A stretch of DNA of 64,000 nt from Streptomyces sp. SM11 (GTDB lineage Bacteria; Actinomycetota; Actinomycetes; Streptomycetales; Streptomycetaceae). The position numbers were made by a program, and so were the translations under genes. The stretch spans positions 1 through 64,000 of the forward strand of contig NZ_NEUE01000311.1 in the NCBI RefSeq assembly GCF_002910905.1, given 5' to 3'. Below are positions 1 through 9,000 of the stretch, piece after piece. The notes under the pieces were generated by a model. That model was not told the origin of the DNA and made no database searches. It saw only the letters and a list, made by a program, of their open reading frames with translations. Positions within the stretch are counted from its first letter, which is position 1. Each line of letters begins with the position of its first letter.

Positions 1-399
1 CCGCCAGATGCGCGCGATGTAGTGCCAGGACACGGTGATGTTCTCGGTCCGCTCCAGGTACTTCGCCAACTCCCGTGCGGACCAGTGCGAAAGCCCTGTG
101 CCGCTTGGTGGCGTCATGCGCGTCAGCGCGATCACCCTGGCCCGCACCCGCACCGGCACCTGTTCCCGTGCGCCACCGGGACGCTCCCCTTCCAGCCCGG
201 CCAGGCCCTGCTCGGCATAGCGGGTCTTCCAGCGGTCCACGGTCGGCAGCGACACTCCGAGCAGCTCGGCAATGTCCTTGCGGCGGCGCCCCTCGCCCGA
301 CCACAACACGATCCGGCCCCGCGTGGCTATGTCCGCAGGCACGTCCCTGCTGTTCACCAACTCCCGCAACTCGGCGGCCTGTTCCACGGAGAGCTCCAT
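1..399 (-). CDS. IS630-family transposase, N-terminal part (cut by window edge)
   Basis: The frame opens with ATG at 399 (MELSVEQAAELRELV) and stays open to the window edge, so 133 residues are visible. The first 60 or so form a helix-turn-helix (RRRKDIAELLGVSLPTVDRW), followed by a second winged-helix part (TGLSHWSARELAKYL, then VSWHYIARIW). This arrangement is typical of the DNA-binding half of IS630-type DDE transposases. The catalytic DDE domain would lie to the left of the window, so activity cannot be judged. The protein would cut and join element ends at TA targets. Confidence 0.8.
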   Translation of the reverse strand, partial: MELSVEQAAELRELVNSRDVPADIATRGRIVLWSGEGRRRKDIAELLGVSLPTVDRWKTRYAEQGLAGLEGERPGGAREQVPVRVRARVIALTRMTPPSGTGLSHWSARELAKYLERTENITVSWHYIARIWR

Positions 400-455
400 A
401 CCAAGAGACCCTGCCACACAAGATCAAGTAATGCTGACGGAATCACGAGACACTA
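1..455 (-). mobile_element. IS630-family insertion sequence, one end only
   Basis: The element runs off the left edge. Its transposase reads leftward from 399, and the probable outer end is near 453-456. There a CTAG is followed, on the minus strand, by TGTCTCGTGATTCCGTCAGC, which looks like a terminal sequence. IS630/Tc1-type elements insert at TA dinucleotides, which fits a CTAG junction. The opposite end and the target duplication lie outside the window, so the boundary is an inference. Confidence 0.6.
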
Positions 456-560
456 GCCGTTGAGAAGCGGCAGGCGCTGGCCGGTAGAGGTCACTCCGGC
501 CAGGTGGACACCGCCGCCTCGGGGTAAAGGGAGCACCCACCCCGGTCGTATCTCATTCGT

Positions 561-1074
561 GTGGAACGTGGAAACCCCGGTGCCGCCCCCTCCCCAGCGG
601 TCGACAAGGACGCCCTCGCCACCTGGATCCGCGCCCTGCCGGCGCATGAGAAGGACTCCCTGCTGCTGGAGGCTGCCCTGGGCACCGCCCCGCAGCCCGG
701 TCCCACCCTGCTGGCCCGCCACCGCGCCGCGTCCCACGGCGCGGCCGAACCGTCCGCGGCCGCGCGTCGCCGTTCGGCTGCGGAACTCCTCGACGCCGCC
801 CACGAGGTGCGCAGCGAGCACGCCAGGCAGCGCGAGCAAGCCCGCGCCCGGGCCCTCCGATCCGAACTGCGCGCTAGCGAGAGCCACCTGGACCGCCTGG
901 CCGAGAACACCCAGCGACGCCGCCGTCGCCCTTCTGAAGGATCTCCGTGCGGTCCACGACCGGGTGGGCACCCCCGAGGAGTTCGCCAGACGCCTGCACA
1001 ACCTGCGCGAACAGCACCACGGCAAGCCCTCGCTGATGCGGCGCTTCACCGACGCCGGTCTGATAGCCCGCTGA
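561..1074 (+). pseudogene. Decayed SWIM-zinc-finger-associated hypothetical gene, frameshifted
   Basis: A GTG at 561 opens a frame (MERGNPGAAPSPAVDKDALA) that reads sensibly to about 911 (LRASESHLDRLAENTQ), then turns into arginine-rich nonsense. From about 913 the +1 frame continues a plausible protein (DAAVALLKDLRAVHDRVG, FARRLHNLREQHHGKPSL) to a TGA at 1074. The two halves resemble the C-terminal region of Streptomyces SWIM zinc finger proteins: an 'alpha-helical LPxxEKDxLL' segment, an Arg/Ala-rich helix, then a KPSLxxRxxxAGL end. The zinc-finger domain itself is missing and about 20 residues around the junction also seem lost. I infer a remnant. A sequencing indel explains the frame change but not the missing domain. 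Confidence 0.5.
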
Positions 1075-1081
1075 GGCGCAC

Positions 1082-2356
1082 TCAGATGTGGTCGCGTGGG
1101 TGCTCGGCCAGAAGATGGAGCGCGGCGAGGGCGGCAGGTCGGCCGGTGGCGGACAGGGAGATCGGGGCATCGATGACCCGTTCCCGCTCGTCGAGGTAGC
1201 CGAGTTCGCGGCCGGTGTGCCAGAACCTCCACAGCAGCCGCCCGGTGTCCTCCACCTCCATCGCGGCGCCGTCACCGCGGGAGAAGCACGCGGCAAGCAC
1301 CGGATGGATGACATCGCGCAGGTCCCGTCGGAGCCGGGGCTCCGTCCACAGTGCGCCCAGGGCACACTCGGCAAACTGCCGCTCAGCTGCTGTGGTACCG
1401 AGCCAGGACAGTGCGGCCGTGTGCTGGCGCAGCTGGTGGTCCGTCAGCTGAACACGGCCGGCAGCCGAGAGCTTGAGCGTGCGATGGCGCTTGGTCACCA
1501 GCCGATGGGTGCGGGCGAGTTCGTGCAGTGCGGCCAGCTGAAACAGGTCCGCCTCCGAGCGCGGCCCCTTGCCAATCGGGTACCAGTGCGGGTAGCGGTC
1601 GAACGCGGCAGCCACCAGTTCCCGCGGCAGGTAGCCGGCCTGAGTCAGGGTGACGCCGTCACCGATCTGCTCCAGCAGCCACCGCAGCGGTTCAGCCGTG
1701 TCCACAGGTGCCGTGGAAGACTCCTCCAGGGCAGGCAGGACGGCTGCGAGCAGGGCGCGGCGCTCGGCCGGGGGCGCCTCGGCCCACAACTCGCGCCGTT
1801 CGCGGCGGACACCCTCCAGCGGGGCACGGCCGTCGAACACGGGCTGCGCTGTGGTGAGCCAATGCTGGGCGAACCGTCGGCGCGCGGCCGGGAACGTACG
1901 CGCTTCCGGGGCGAGCTCGCCCTCGTCCAGGGCCTGCTCCAGTCGACGTTCGAGGTTGGCGCGGGCCAGCGCTTCTTGGATGCCCATGACCTGGCCCCAG
2001 CTCAGCTCGGGTACGTCCGGCGGGGTAGTGGGCGAGGCACCCGCGGCCTTGCGGTAGGCCGCGAAACCCGCCTCCTCGGAGCGCTGCCAGGCCTCCAGTA
2101 CCTGGGCGGTGATCGTGCTCGTGCACACAGCGGCGGCCCGAACGCGGCCGGCCCCGGCCAGTAGGTCTCCCAGGACTGCGACCGCACGCCGCTGCTCAAG
2201 GGTGTCCGCGTGCCACTTGCGGGGCAGCTCGTACCAGCAGAAGCGTTCGATCTCGGCCGCCGAGAGCACGCCGAGCGCGGCGCCGTCCGGCACCAGCCAG
2301 CCCAGCAGGCGCTGCGCCATCGCCTTGTCCGCCACCAACGTGATCACCTCTTCCAC
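1082..2356 (-). CDS. Hypothetical protein, about 424 residues
   Basis: Not recognised. The frame is open from 2545, but the first 60 residues of that longest version look like non-coding sequence. I place the start at a GTG (2356) just before EEVITLVADKAMAQRLLGW. The protein is soluble-looking with no signal peptide or membrane span. Its Trp-, Arg- and Leu-rich helices (IERFCWYELPRKW, GRLLWRFWHTGRELGYLDE) suggest an all-alpha fold. It converges with the decayed SWIM-related gene, 7 bases apart. SWIM proteins often sit beside proteins with a MoxR-type ATPase or a VWA domain, but no P-loop or MIDAS motif is visible here. The function is unknown. Confidence 0.55.
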   Translation of the reverse strand: MEEVITLVADKAMAQRLLGWLVPDGAALGVLSAAEIERFCWYELPRKWHADTLEQRRAVAVLGDLLAGAGRVRAAAVCTSTITAQVLEAWQRSEEAGFAAYRKAAGASPTTPPDVPELSWGQVMGIQEALARANLERRLEQALDEGELAPEARTFPAARRRFAQHWLTTAQPVFDGRAPLEGVRRERRELWAEAPPAERRALLAAVLPALEESSTAPVDTAEPLRWLLEQIGDGVTLTQAGYLPRELVAAAFDRYPHWYPIGKGPRSEADLFQLAALHELARTHRLVTKRHRTLKLSAAGRVQLTDHQLRQHTAALSWLGTTAAERQFAECALGALWTEPRLRRDLRDVIHPVLAACFSRGDGAAMEVEDTGRLLWRFWHTGRELGYLDERERVIDAPISLSATGRPAALAALHLLAEHPRDHI

Positions 2357-2779
2357 GCTCTGGTCCGCCTGCCGATCCTCCCACGGGCAGGGGTTCCCGT
2401 CCGGGCGCGACGACCTGGCGCGGGCCGACGCTGAGCTCACGCAGGCCGAAGCGATACCCGCACCCGTTCCGCAGGCGCCGTGACGCGTCCGCATCTGCCA
2501 GAACGACACGAGTCCCCACATCGCCACCCACCTTCGATCGAACAAGGCGACCGCGTTGGTCGAGGACAGCAGGAGACTTCTGACGACGTATCACGCACAG
2601 CCGTCCACCGGCTGTCCACCGGAGACCGTCTCCGCCTGATCAACCCAACCAGCCGACATGCCAGAACCGCAGTTCAGGGCCTTGGCGCACTTCGCTGCCG
2701 ACGGCAGGTGAACCTATGACCAACGCACCGCGATGCGTAGGATGCGAGTGTCCGATTGGCCCGAATTCCAAGGTCAAAG

Positions 2780-2820
2780 AAACGAAGAAACCCCAGGTTA
2801 GAGGCCCAACCTGGGGTTCA
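2780..2820 (-). terminator. Rho-independent terminator of tRNA-Thr
   Basis: An 11-bp perfect inverted repeat (AACCCCAGGTT, 2789-2799 with 2808-2818) with an 8-base loop is followed on the minus strand by TTTCTTCG. It lies 7 bases past the tRNA 3' end. Confidence 0.8.
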
Positions 2821-2826
2821 TCATAG

Positions 2827-2900
2827 AGCCGCCTTCGGGATTCGAACCCGAGACCTACGCATTACGAGTGCGTTGCTCTGGCCAACTGAGCTAAGGCGGC
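2827..2900 (-). tRNA. tRNA-Thr, anticodon CGU
   Basis: On the minus strand a 74-base cloverleaf folds. The acceptor GCCGCCT pairs with AGGCGGC, the D-arm contains TTAGCTCAGTTGG, and the anticodon stem ACGCA/TGCGT encloses loop CTCGTAA (anticodon at 2864-2866). The T-arm carries GGGTTCGAATCCC. The CCA end is not encoded. It reads ACG codons. Confidence 0.97.
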
Positions 2901-3049
2901 GCGCCCTGTCGCACTATGGTGCGGTCAGCAGCGGAGCCAAGTCTACACAGTTTCCGGGGGTGCTCCGCACAGGCACCCCCGGACGGGTTTGTACAGGTCA
3001 GGCCGGATCTGGGCGGATCACGCGCAGGTCGGGAGCGGGTCAGGTGCGG

Positions 3050-4579
3050 TCAGGTGCACTTCTTGCCGTCGGTGGGCGGGGTGCCTTCCAGGAGGTACGT
3101 GTTGATCGCCGTGTCGATGCAGTCGCTGCCCCGGCCGTACGCGGTGTGGCCGTCGCCGTCGTAGGTGAGCAGGGTGCCGGAGGATAGCTGCTCGGCGAGG
3201 GAGCGGGACCATGCGTACGGGGTGGCCGGGTCGCGGGTCGTGCCGACGACGACGATCGGGTCGGCGCCCTTCGCCTCGGTGCGGTGCGGGGTACCCGTGG
3301 CCTCGGTGGGCCAGTACGCGCAGTTCAGGGCGGCCCAGGCGAAGCCGCGGCCGAAGACCGGGGAGGCCTTCTCGAAGTCCGGGACCGCCTTCTCGACCGC
3401 GTCGGGGGTGTCGAAGGCGGGCGGCAGGTCGAGGCAGTTCACGGCGGCGTTGGCGAACATCAGGTTCGCGTACTTCCCGTCCGGCTCGCGCTCGTAGTAG
3501 CTGTCGGCCAGGGACAGGAGACCGGAGCCGTCGCTGCGCTGCGCGCCCGCCAGCGCCTCGCGGAGCTGCGGCCAGGCAGCCTCGTCGTACATGGCGGCGA
3601 TCACCCCGGTGGTGGCCAGGGACTCGCCCAGCTCGCGGTCGTCGCCGGTCGGGATCGGCTTCGCGTCCAGGTCCTTGAAGAGCTGCTTCAGTGCGGTCGC
3701 CGCGTCGGCGGTGGACGTGGTGCCGAGCGGGCAGTCCGGCTGCTCGACGCAGTCGGCGGCGAAGGACTGGAAGGCCCCCTCGAAGCCCGCCGTCTGGTCG
3801 CGGTTCATGTCGATGGCCTTCAGCGACGGGTCCATCGCCCCGTCCAGGACGAGGCGGCCGGCCCGCTCCGGGAAGAGGTCCGCGTACGTGGCGCCCAGGA
3901 AGGTCCCGTACGACGCTCCGACGTAGTGCAGCTTCTCGTCGCCGAGCAGGGCTCGCAGGACGTCCATGTCGCGGGCCGTGTCGACGGTGGAGACGTGCGG
4001 GAGGATCTCGCCGCTCCGCTTCTCGCAGCCCGCCGCGAACTTCTCGAAGGACGCACTCAGCTTCCGGACCTCCGTGTCGTCGTCGGGCGTCTGGTCGACC
4101 TGGGTGTAGACGTCCATCTCCGGTCCCGTCAGGCACTCGACGGGCTCGCTGCGGGCCACACCGCGCGGGTCGATGGCCACCATGTCGTAGCGGGCCCTCA
4201 CCTGGGCCGGATAGCCGAGTGCCGCGTACCCCTGGAGATAGCCGATCGCGGAACCGCCCGGGCCGCCCGGATTCACCAGGAGGGAACCGATCCGCTTGCC
4301 GGGTCCGGTGGCCTTCTTGCGGGAGACGGCGAGCTCGATGTCGCCGTCATCCGGCTTGTCGTAGTCCTTCGGCGCCTTCATCGTCGTGCACGCGAACCCC
4401 TCCACCCCGCAGTCGCGCCAGCTCAGCTTCTGCGTGTAGTACGACGACAGCCCCTCGGGAGCCGCGGCGCCGGTGGCCGAGGCGTTCGGCGACGAGCCGC
4501 TGCCGCTGCAGCCGGAGATGAGGAGGCCGGCAGTGCCGATCCCGATGGCGAAGGTGCGGAGCAGCCGCCTGGTATCCAT
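3050..4579 (-). CDS. Secreted lipoprotein alpha/beta hydrolase, tripeptidyl aminopeptidase type
   Basis: This is likely an exported serine peptidase that removes tripeptides from protein N-termini, of the Streptomyces Tap/Slp family. I start at ATG 4579 (MDTRRLLRTFAIGIGTAG) rather than the upstream ATG at 4627, because this gives a clean lipoprotein signal ending in the lipobox LISGC near residue 24. The mature enzyme has the S33 family layout: an N-terminal alpha/beta core with NPGGPGGS oxyanion region, the nucleophile in GASYGT (Ser223), a helical cap, and a C-terminal TAP-like part with Asp450 (TTRDPATPY) and His478 (GDGHT). The full triad is present, so it should be active at the outer membrane face. 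The substrate is not known. It is transcribed alone, downstream of holB. Confidence 0.85.
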   Translation of the reverse strand: MDTRRLLRTFAIGIGTAGLLISGCSGSGSSPNASATGAAAPEGLSSYYTQKLSWRDCGVEGFACTTMKAPKDYDKPDDGDIELAVSRKKATGPGKRIGSLLVNPGGPGGSAIGYLQGYAALGYPAQVRARYDMVAIDPRGVARSEPVECLTGPEMDVYTQVDQTPDDDTEVRKLSASFEKFAAGCEKRSGEILPHVSTVDTARDMDVLRALLGDEKLHYVGASYGTFLGATYADLFPERAGRLVLDGAMDPSLKAIDMNRDQTAGFEGAFQSFAADCVEQPDCPLGTTSTADAATALKQLFKDLDAKPIPTGDDRELGESLATTGVIAAMYDEAAWPQLREALAGAQRSDGSGLLSLADSYYEREPDGKYANLMFANAAVNCLDLPPAFDTPDAVEKAVPDFEKASPVFGRGFAWAALNCAYWPTEATGTPHRTEAKGADPIVVVGTTRDPATPYAWSRSLAEQLSSGTLLTYDGDGHTAYGRGSDCIDTAINTYLLEGTPPTDGKKCT

Positions 4580-4657
4580 CCAGGGAGCGTATCCGCCAGG
4601 TGACGAGTCGTCCGATTCCCTGCTCATTCGGGTGAACAGGGCCCCGCGCAGGGCCCC

Positions 4658-5863
4658 TCAGCCCGCCCGCAGCGCCATCGTCATCGCCTCCACCGCGAGC
4701 AGCGGCGCCACATTGCGGTCCATGGCCTCCCGGCAGGCGATCACCGACTCGATCCTGCGCAGGGTCTGCGCGGGGCTCGATGACTCCGCGATCCGGTCGA
4801 GGGAGTCCTGCACGTCGACGTTGGCGATGGCGATCCGGGAGCCGAGCTGGAGCGCCAGCACATCGCGGTAGAACCCGGTGAGCTCCGTCAGCGCCAGGTC
4901 GAGGCTGTCCCGCTGCGTACGCGTCTTGCGGCGCTTCTGCTTGTCCTCCAGCTCCTTCATCGCCCCCGCCGTACCGCGCGGCATCCGGCCCCCGGCCACC
5001 CCGCCGAGCGCCGCCTTGAGGTCCTCGGTCTCCTTGACGTCGACCTCCTCCGCCATCTGCTTGGCGTCGTCGGTGGCCGTGTCGATCAGCTCCTGGGCCG
5101 CCTTGAGGCAGCCGCCGACGTCGGCGACCCGCAGCGGGACCTTCAGCACCGCCGCCCGCCGTGCCCGCGCCCGCTCGTCCGTCGCGAGACGGCGCGCCCG
5201 GCCGATGTGCCCCTGGGTGGCGCGCGCTGCGGAGTGCGCCCGCTCGGGGTCGACGCCGTCACGGCGGATCAGGACGTCGGCCACGGCCTCCACCGGCGGG
5301 GTACTCAGGGTCAGGTGCCGACAGCGGGAGCGGATCGTGGGCAGGACGTCTTCGAGCGAGGGTGCACACAGCATCCAGACCGTGCGCGGCGCGGGCTCCT
5401 CGACGGCCTTGAGCAGGACGTTGCCCGCGCCCTCGGTGAGGCGGTCGGCGTCCTCCATGACGATGACCTGCCACCGCCCGACCGCCGGGGAGAGCTGGGC
5501 TCGCCGGACCAGGTCGCGGGTCTCCTTCACGCCGATGGAGAGCAGGTCCGTGCGGATGACCTGGACGTCGGCGTGCGTGCCGATCAGGCTCGTGTGGCAG
5601 CCGTCGCAGAAGCCGCAGCCGGGGGCGCCGCCCAGCGCCCGGTCCGGGCTCGTGCACTGGAGCGCGGCGGCGAAGGCCCGCGCCGCCGTGGACCGGCCGG
5701 AACCGGGCGGTCCGGTGAACAGCCAGGCGTGCGTCATCTTCGAGCCCTGGTCCAGCGGCTTGCCGTCGGACACGGCGGTGACCAGCGCATCGGCGTCCTT
5801 GGCGGCGGCGGCGAGCTGTTCCCGCACTCGGTTCTGTCCGACCAGGTCGTCCCATACGGTCAT
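4658..5863 (-). CDS. holB: DNA polymerase III subunit delta'
   Basis: Clamp-loader subunit that, with tau and delta, opens the beta clamp. The 401-residue protein begins MTVWDDLVGQNRVREQL, carries a P-loop at residues 51-59 (GPPGSGRST), a four-cysteine zinc module shortly after (C...CGFCDGC), and the AAA+ segment VMEDADRLTEGAGNVLLKAVEEP with SRC-type sensor sequence TIRSRCR. The invariant P-loop lysine is replaced by arginine, as expected for delta', which supports loading without hydrolysing ATP. A Lys/Arg-rich insert (KQKRRKTRTQRD) lies near residue 305. It is downstream of tmk in the same direction, the usual Streptomyces topA-tmk-holB order. Confidence 0.93.
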   Translation of the reverse strand: MTVWDDLVGQNRVREQLAAAAKDADALVTAVSDGKPLDQGSKMTHAWLFTGPPGSGRSTAARAFAAALQCTSPDRALGGAPGCGFCDGCHTSLIGTHADVQVIRTDLLSIGVKETRDLVRRAQLSPAVGRWQVIVMEDADRLTEGAGNVLLKAVEEPAPRTVWMLCAPSLEDVLPTIRSRCRHLTLSTPPVEAVADVLIRRDGVDPERAHSAARATQGHIGRARRLATDERARARRAAVLKVPLRVADVGGCLKAAQELIDTATDDAKQMAEEVDVKETEDLKAALGGVAGGRMPRGTAGAMKELEDKQKRRKTRTQRDSLDLALTELTGFYRDVLALQLGSRIAIANVDVQDSLDRIAESSSPAQTLRRIESVIACREAMDRNVAPLLAVEAMTMALRAG

Positions 5864-5950
5864 GGGTCACCGCCCTTCCGGTGGTGTCGTGCGGTGCCGC
5901 GGAACCGCGGTGCGTCGTCGCTTCCCATTGTGAGGGACGCCACCGACAGT

Positions 5951-5987
5951 CCGGCCCGCCCGCCCCCGGAGGGACGGACGGGCCGGG
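5951..5987 (-). terminator. GC-rich hairpin between tmk and holB
   Basis: The 12-base arms CCGGCCCGCCCG (5951-5962) and CGGACGGGCCGG (5976-5987) pair with one wobble. No clear T-tract follows, so it may attenuate or only partly end tmk transcription before holB. Confidence 0.45.
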
Positions 5988-6016
5988 ATTTCACCGTCGG
6001 CGGTGGGGCGGGTGTG

Positions 6017-9000
6017 TCAGCCGCGCGGGCGACGTCCGCGGCCCCCGGGGCCGGGGCCGTCGTCGTCCTGACCCCCGAGCAGTTCGTCCGCCAGGGTCGG
6101 CAGATCGTCCAGCGGGGTCTCCTCCGCCCAGTCCGGGCGGGGGCGCTTGCGGCGGCTCTGCTGCGGCCGGCCGGAAGCCTCCCCGGCCTGCGGGTCCTCG
6201 ACCTGCGGCAGTTCGCGGGTGCGCTCGTTCTCGCTCTCCGCGGGCGGGGCCGCCGGGCTCTCGTCCTGGAAGAAGCCCTGGGGCACCCGGTCGGAGGGCT
6301 GATCGGCGGGCACGGGCGGCAGCACAGCCGTCTCGTCGGCGGCTGACGGACCGGCGTCCCCGGCCGGCCGCCGGTCCGCCGGCCGCTGGTCCGCCGGCCG
6401 CTGGTCCGCCGGCCGCTGGTCCCTGACGCGCGGCAGCATCGCCGTCTCGTCCTCCACGGAACCGGAAGCCGAACCCGAACCCGAACCCGTATCCGTATCC
6501 GTATCCGTATCCGTACCGCCACCGTAGGGACGCTCGCCCTCCGGCCGCGCCGTCGGGACGGGCTGCGTGATCTCGTTCGGGTTCACGATCGGTGTGGGCA
6601 CCGTGAGCTCGTTCTCCGGAACGGACGGGCCGGACGAGGCGGACGAGCCCTCCGACCACGAGGACGTCTCCGTGCGGGGCGTACGGGACGCCCGCTGGGC
6701 CTCCGCCCGGCCTGCCTCCGCCCGCGCCTCCTCCGTACGGGCGGCCGCCTCGGCCTCGGCCCGGCGGCGGGCCTCCTCGGCGCGCACCAGGGCCTCCTCT
6801 GCCCTGCGCTGCTTCTCCAGCCGCTGCGCCTCGGCCTCCTTTCGGAGCCGGGCCTCCTCCTCGGCCTGCTTGCGCAGACGTTCCTGCTCGGCCTCACGGA
6901 CCCGCTCCTCGGCCTCCAGCCGGAGCCGGTCCTCCTCGGCGCGGCGGCGGGCCTCCTCGGCGCGCTGCCGGGCCTCCTCGGCGCGCTGCCGGGCCTCCTC
7001 CGCCTGTCGTTCGGCCTCGCGGCGGCGGGCCTCCTCCAGCTCGCGCTGCTTGCGCTCCTCCTCCTCGGCGCGCAGCCGGGCGAGCTGCTCCTGGCGCTCC
7101 TTCTCCAGGCGCTCCTCCTCGGCCTTGCGGGCGGCCTCTTCCTCTGCCTTCCGCCGGGCCTCCTCGATGGCCTTGCGCCGGGCCTCCTCGATGGCCTCGA
7201 TCTCGGCCTCGGAAAGCGGAAGGAGCTGGTCGAGCCGGTGACGTACGACCGTGGTGATCGACTCCGGCTCCTGGCCGGCGTCCACCACCAGATAACGCGT
7301 CGGGTCGGCCGCGGCCAGGGTCAGGAACCCGGACCGTACCCGCTCGTGGAATTCGGCCGGCTCCGACTCCAGCCGGTCCGGTGCCTCGGTGAACCGCTCC
7401 CGCGCGGTCGCCGGGTCGACGTCCAGCAGCACCGTCAGATGCGGTACGAGGCCGCTCGTCGCCCACCGCGAGATCCGGGCGATCTCGGTCGGGGCCAGGT
7501 CCCGGCCGGCGCCCTGGTAGGCCACGGACGAGTCGATGTAACGGTCGGAGATGACGATCGCTCCGCGCTCCAGCGCCGGGCGGACGACGGAGTCGACGTG
7601 CTCGGCGCGGTCGGCGGCGTACAGCAGGGCCTCGGCCCGGTTGGACAGACCCGCGGAGGACACGTCCAGCAGGATCGACCGCAGCCGCTTCCCGACCGGG
7701 GTGGCCCCGGGCTCCCTGGTCAAGACGACCTCGTGGCCCTTGGCCCGGATCCACTCGGCGAGCGCTTCGGCCTGGGTCGACTTGCCCGCTCCGTCACCGC
7801 CCTCCAGGGCGAGGAAGAAACCGGTGGCGGCCGGCGCGACCGCCGGGTCGCCGCCGCGCAGCGCCTCGCGCAGGTCCCGGCGCAGCGGCACGCCCGCCCG
7901 GTCGTCCGTCCTGGCGAGGACGAGTGCGGCGACGGGCAGCAGCAGTGCGCCGAGCAGCATCAGGGTGAAGGCGGCCCCGCCGCGGGCGAAGACGAAGTCG
8001 CCGGAGACCAGGCGGTGCCGCCCGATCGCGGCGGCCAGCAGCGGACCGGCGACCGCGCCGAGCGCGACGAGCACCCGGACGACGGCCTGGAGGTGCTCGG
8101 AGGTCCGGGCCTGCCGGAACGCCTCGGTCTCCTGGTCGATCAGGGTGTGACCGGTGTTCGCGGCGACCCCGGCGGCGTAACCGGCGAGCAGAGCGATGGC
8201 GATCCCGGTCGCGGTGTCTGGCACCAGGCCGAGCGCGAGGAGCGCGAGGCCGGTGACGGCGGTGGCCAGCGCCAGCAGGCGGCGGCGCGACAAGGTGGGC
8301 AGCACGTGGTGTGCGGTGCGGATGCCGAGGGCGGTGCCGCCGGTCAGTCCGAGGATCAGCAGCGCGAAGGTGGCCGGCCCGCCGCCCAGGTCGTAGGCGT
8401 GCAGTACGGAGACGGCCGCGGCCGCGGCGACGGCTCCGGCGACGGCCGCGCAGACCGCGACGAACAGCGGGACGGCGCCGGTGCGGCCCTTGTCAGGGCC
8501 GTTGCCGGTGGCGGGGCGGCGCAGGCCCTCCAGCGGGGAGCGCGGCCGGGGCGTCTGGGTGGCCGGGAACTGGAGGAAGTACAGAGTGGAGATGGAGGCG
8601 GAGAAGAGCCCTGCCGCGACGTAGGACCCCAGGGCCGCCTGGTGGAAGGAGAACCACTCCAGGCCCGAGCCGAGGAGGTTGCCGACCAGCGTGGCGACCA
8701 GCAGCACCGCCGCAGCGGCGGGCACGGCGAGGAAGTCGGTCCGGAGCGAGAGACGGCGCAGGGCGTCGAGGTGGTCGGGCAGCGGGCGTACCGCGGCTCC
8801 TTCGAGGGGCGGGGCGGGCAGCAGCGCCGGGGCGGCACTGTCCTTGGCCACGGCCCACAGGCGCTCACCGGCTCCGGTCACGAAGACGGTGATGAGGATC
8901 ATCATGAGCGCCTTGTCGGGCGTCCAGTCGATCCACAGCGGGGCGACGACCAGCAGCGCCAGGCGCAGCCCGTCCACCCCGATCATCAGCCATCGCCGGT

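Noticed and set aside
2357..2545. Longer N-terminus for the hypothetical protein at 1082
   Set aside because: The added residues are Ser/Arg/Ala-rich without structure and the ATG has no ribosome site.
4638..4656. GGGCCC repeat between holB and the hydrolase gene as terminator
   Set aside because: Only a 6-bp palindromic word repeated twice; too weak to call.
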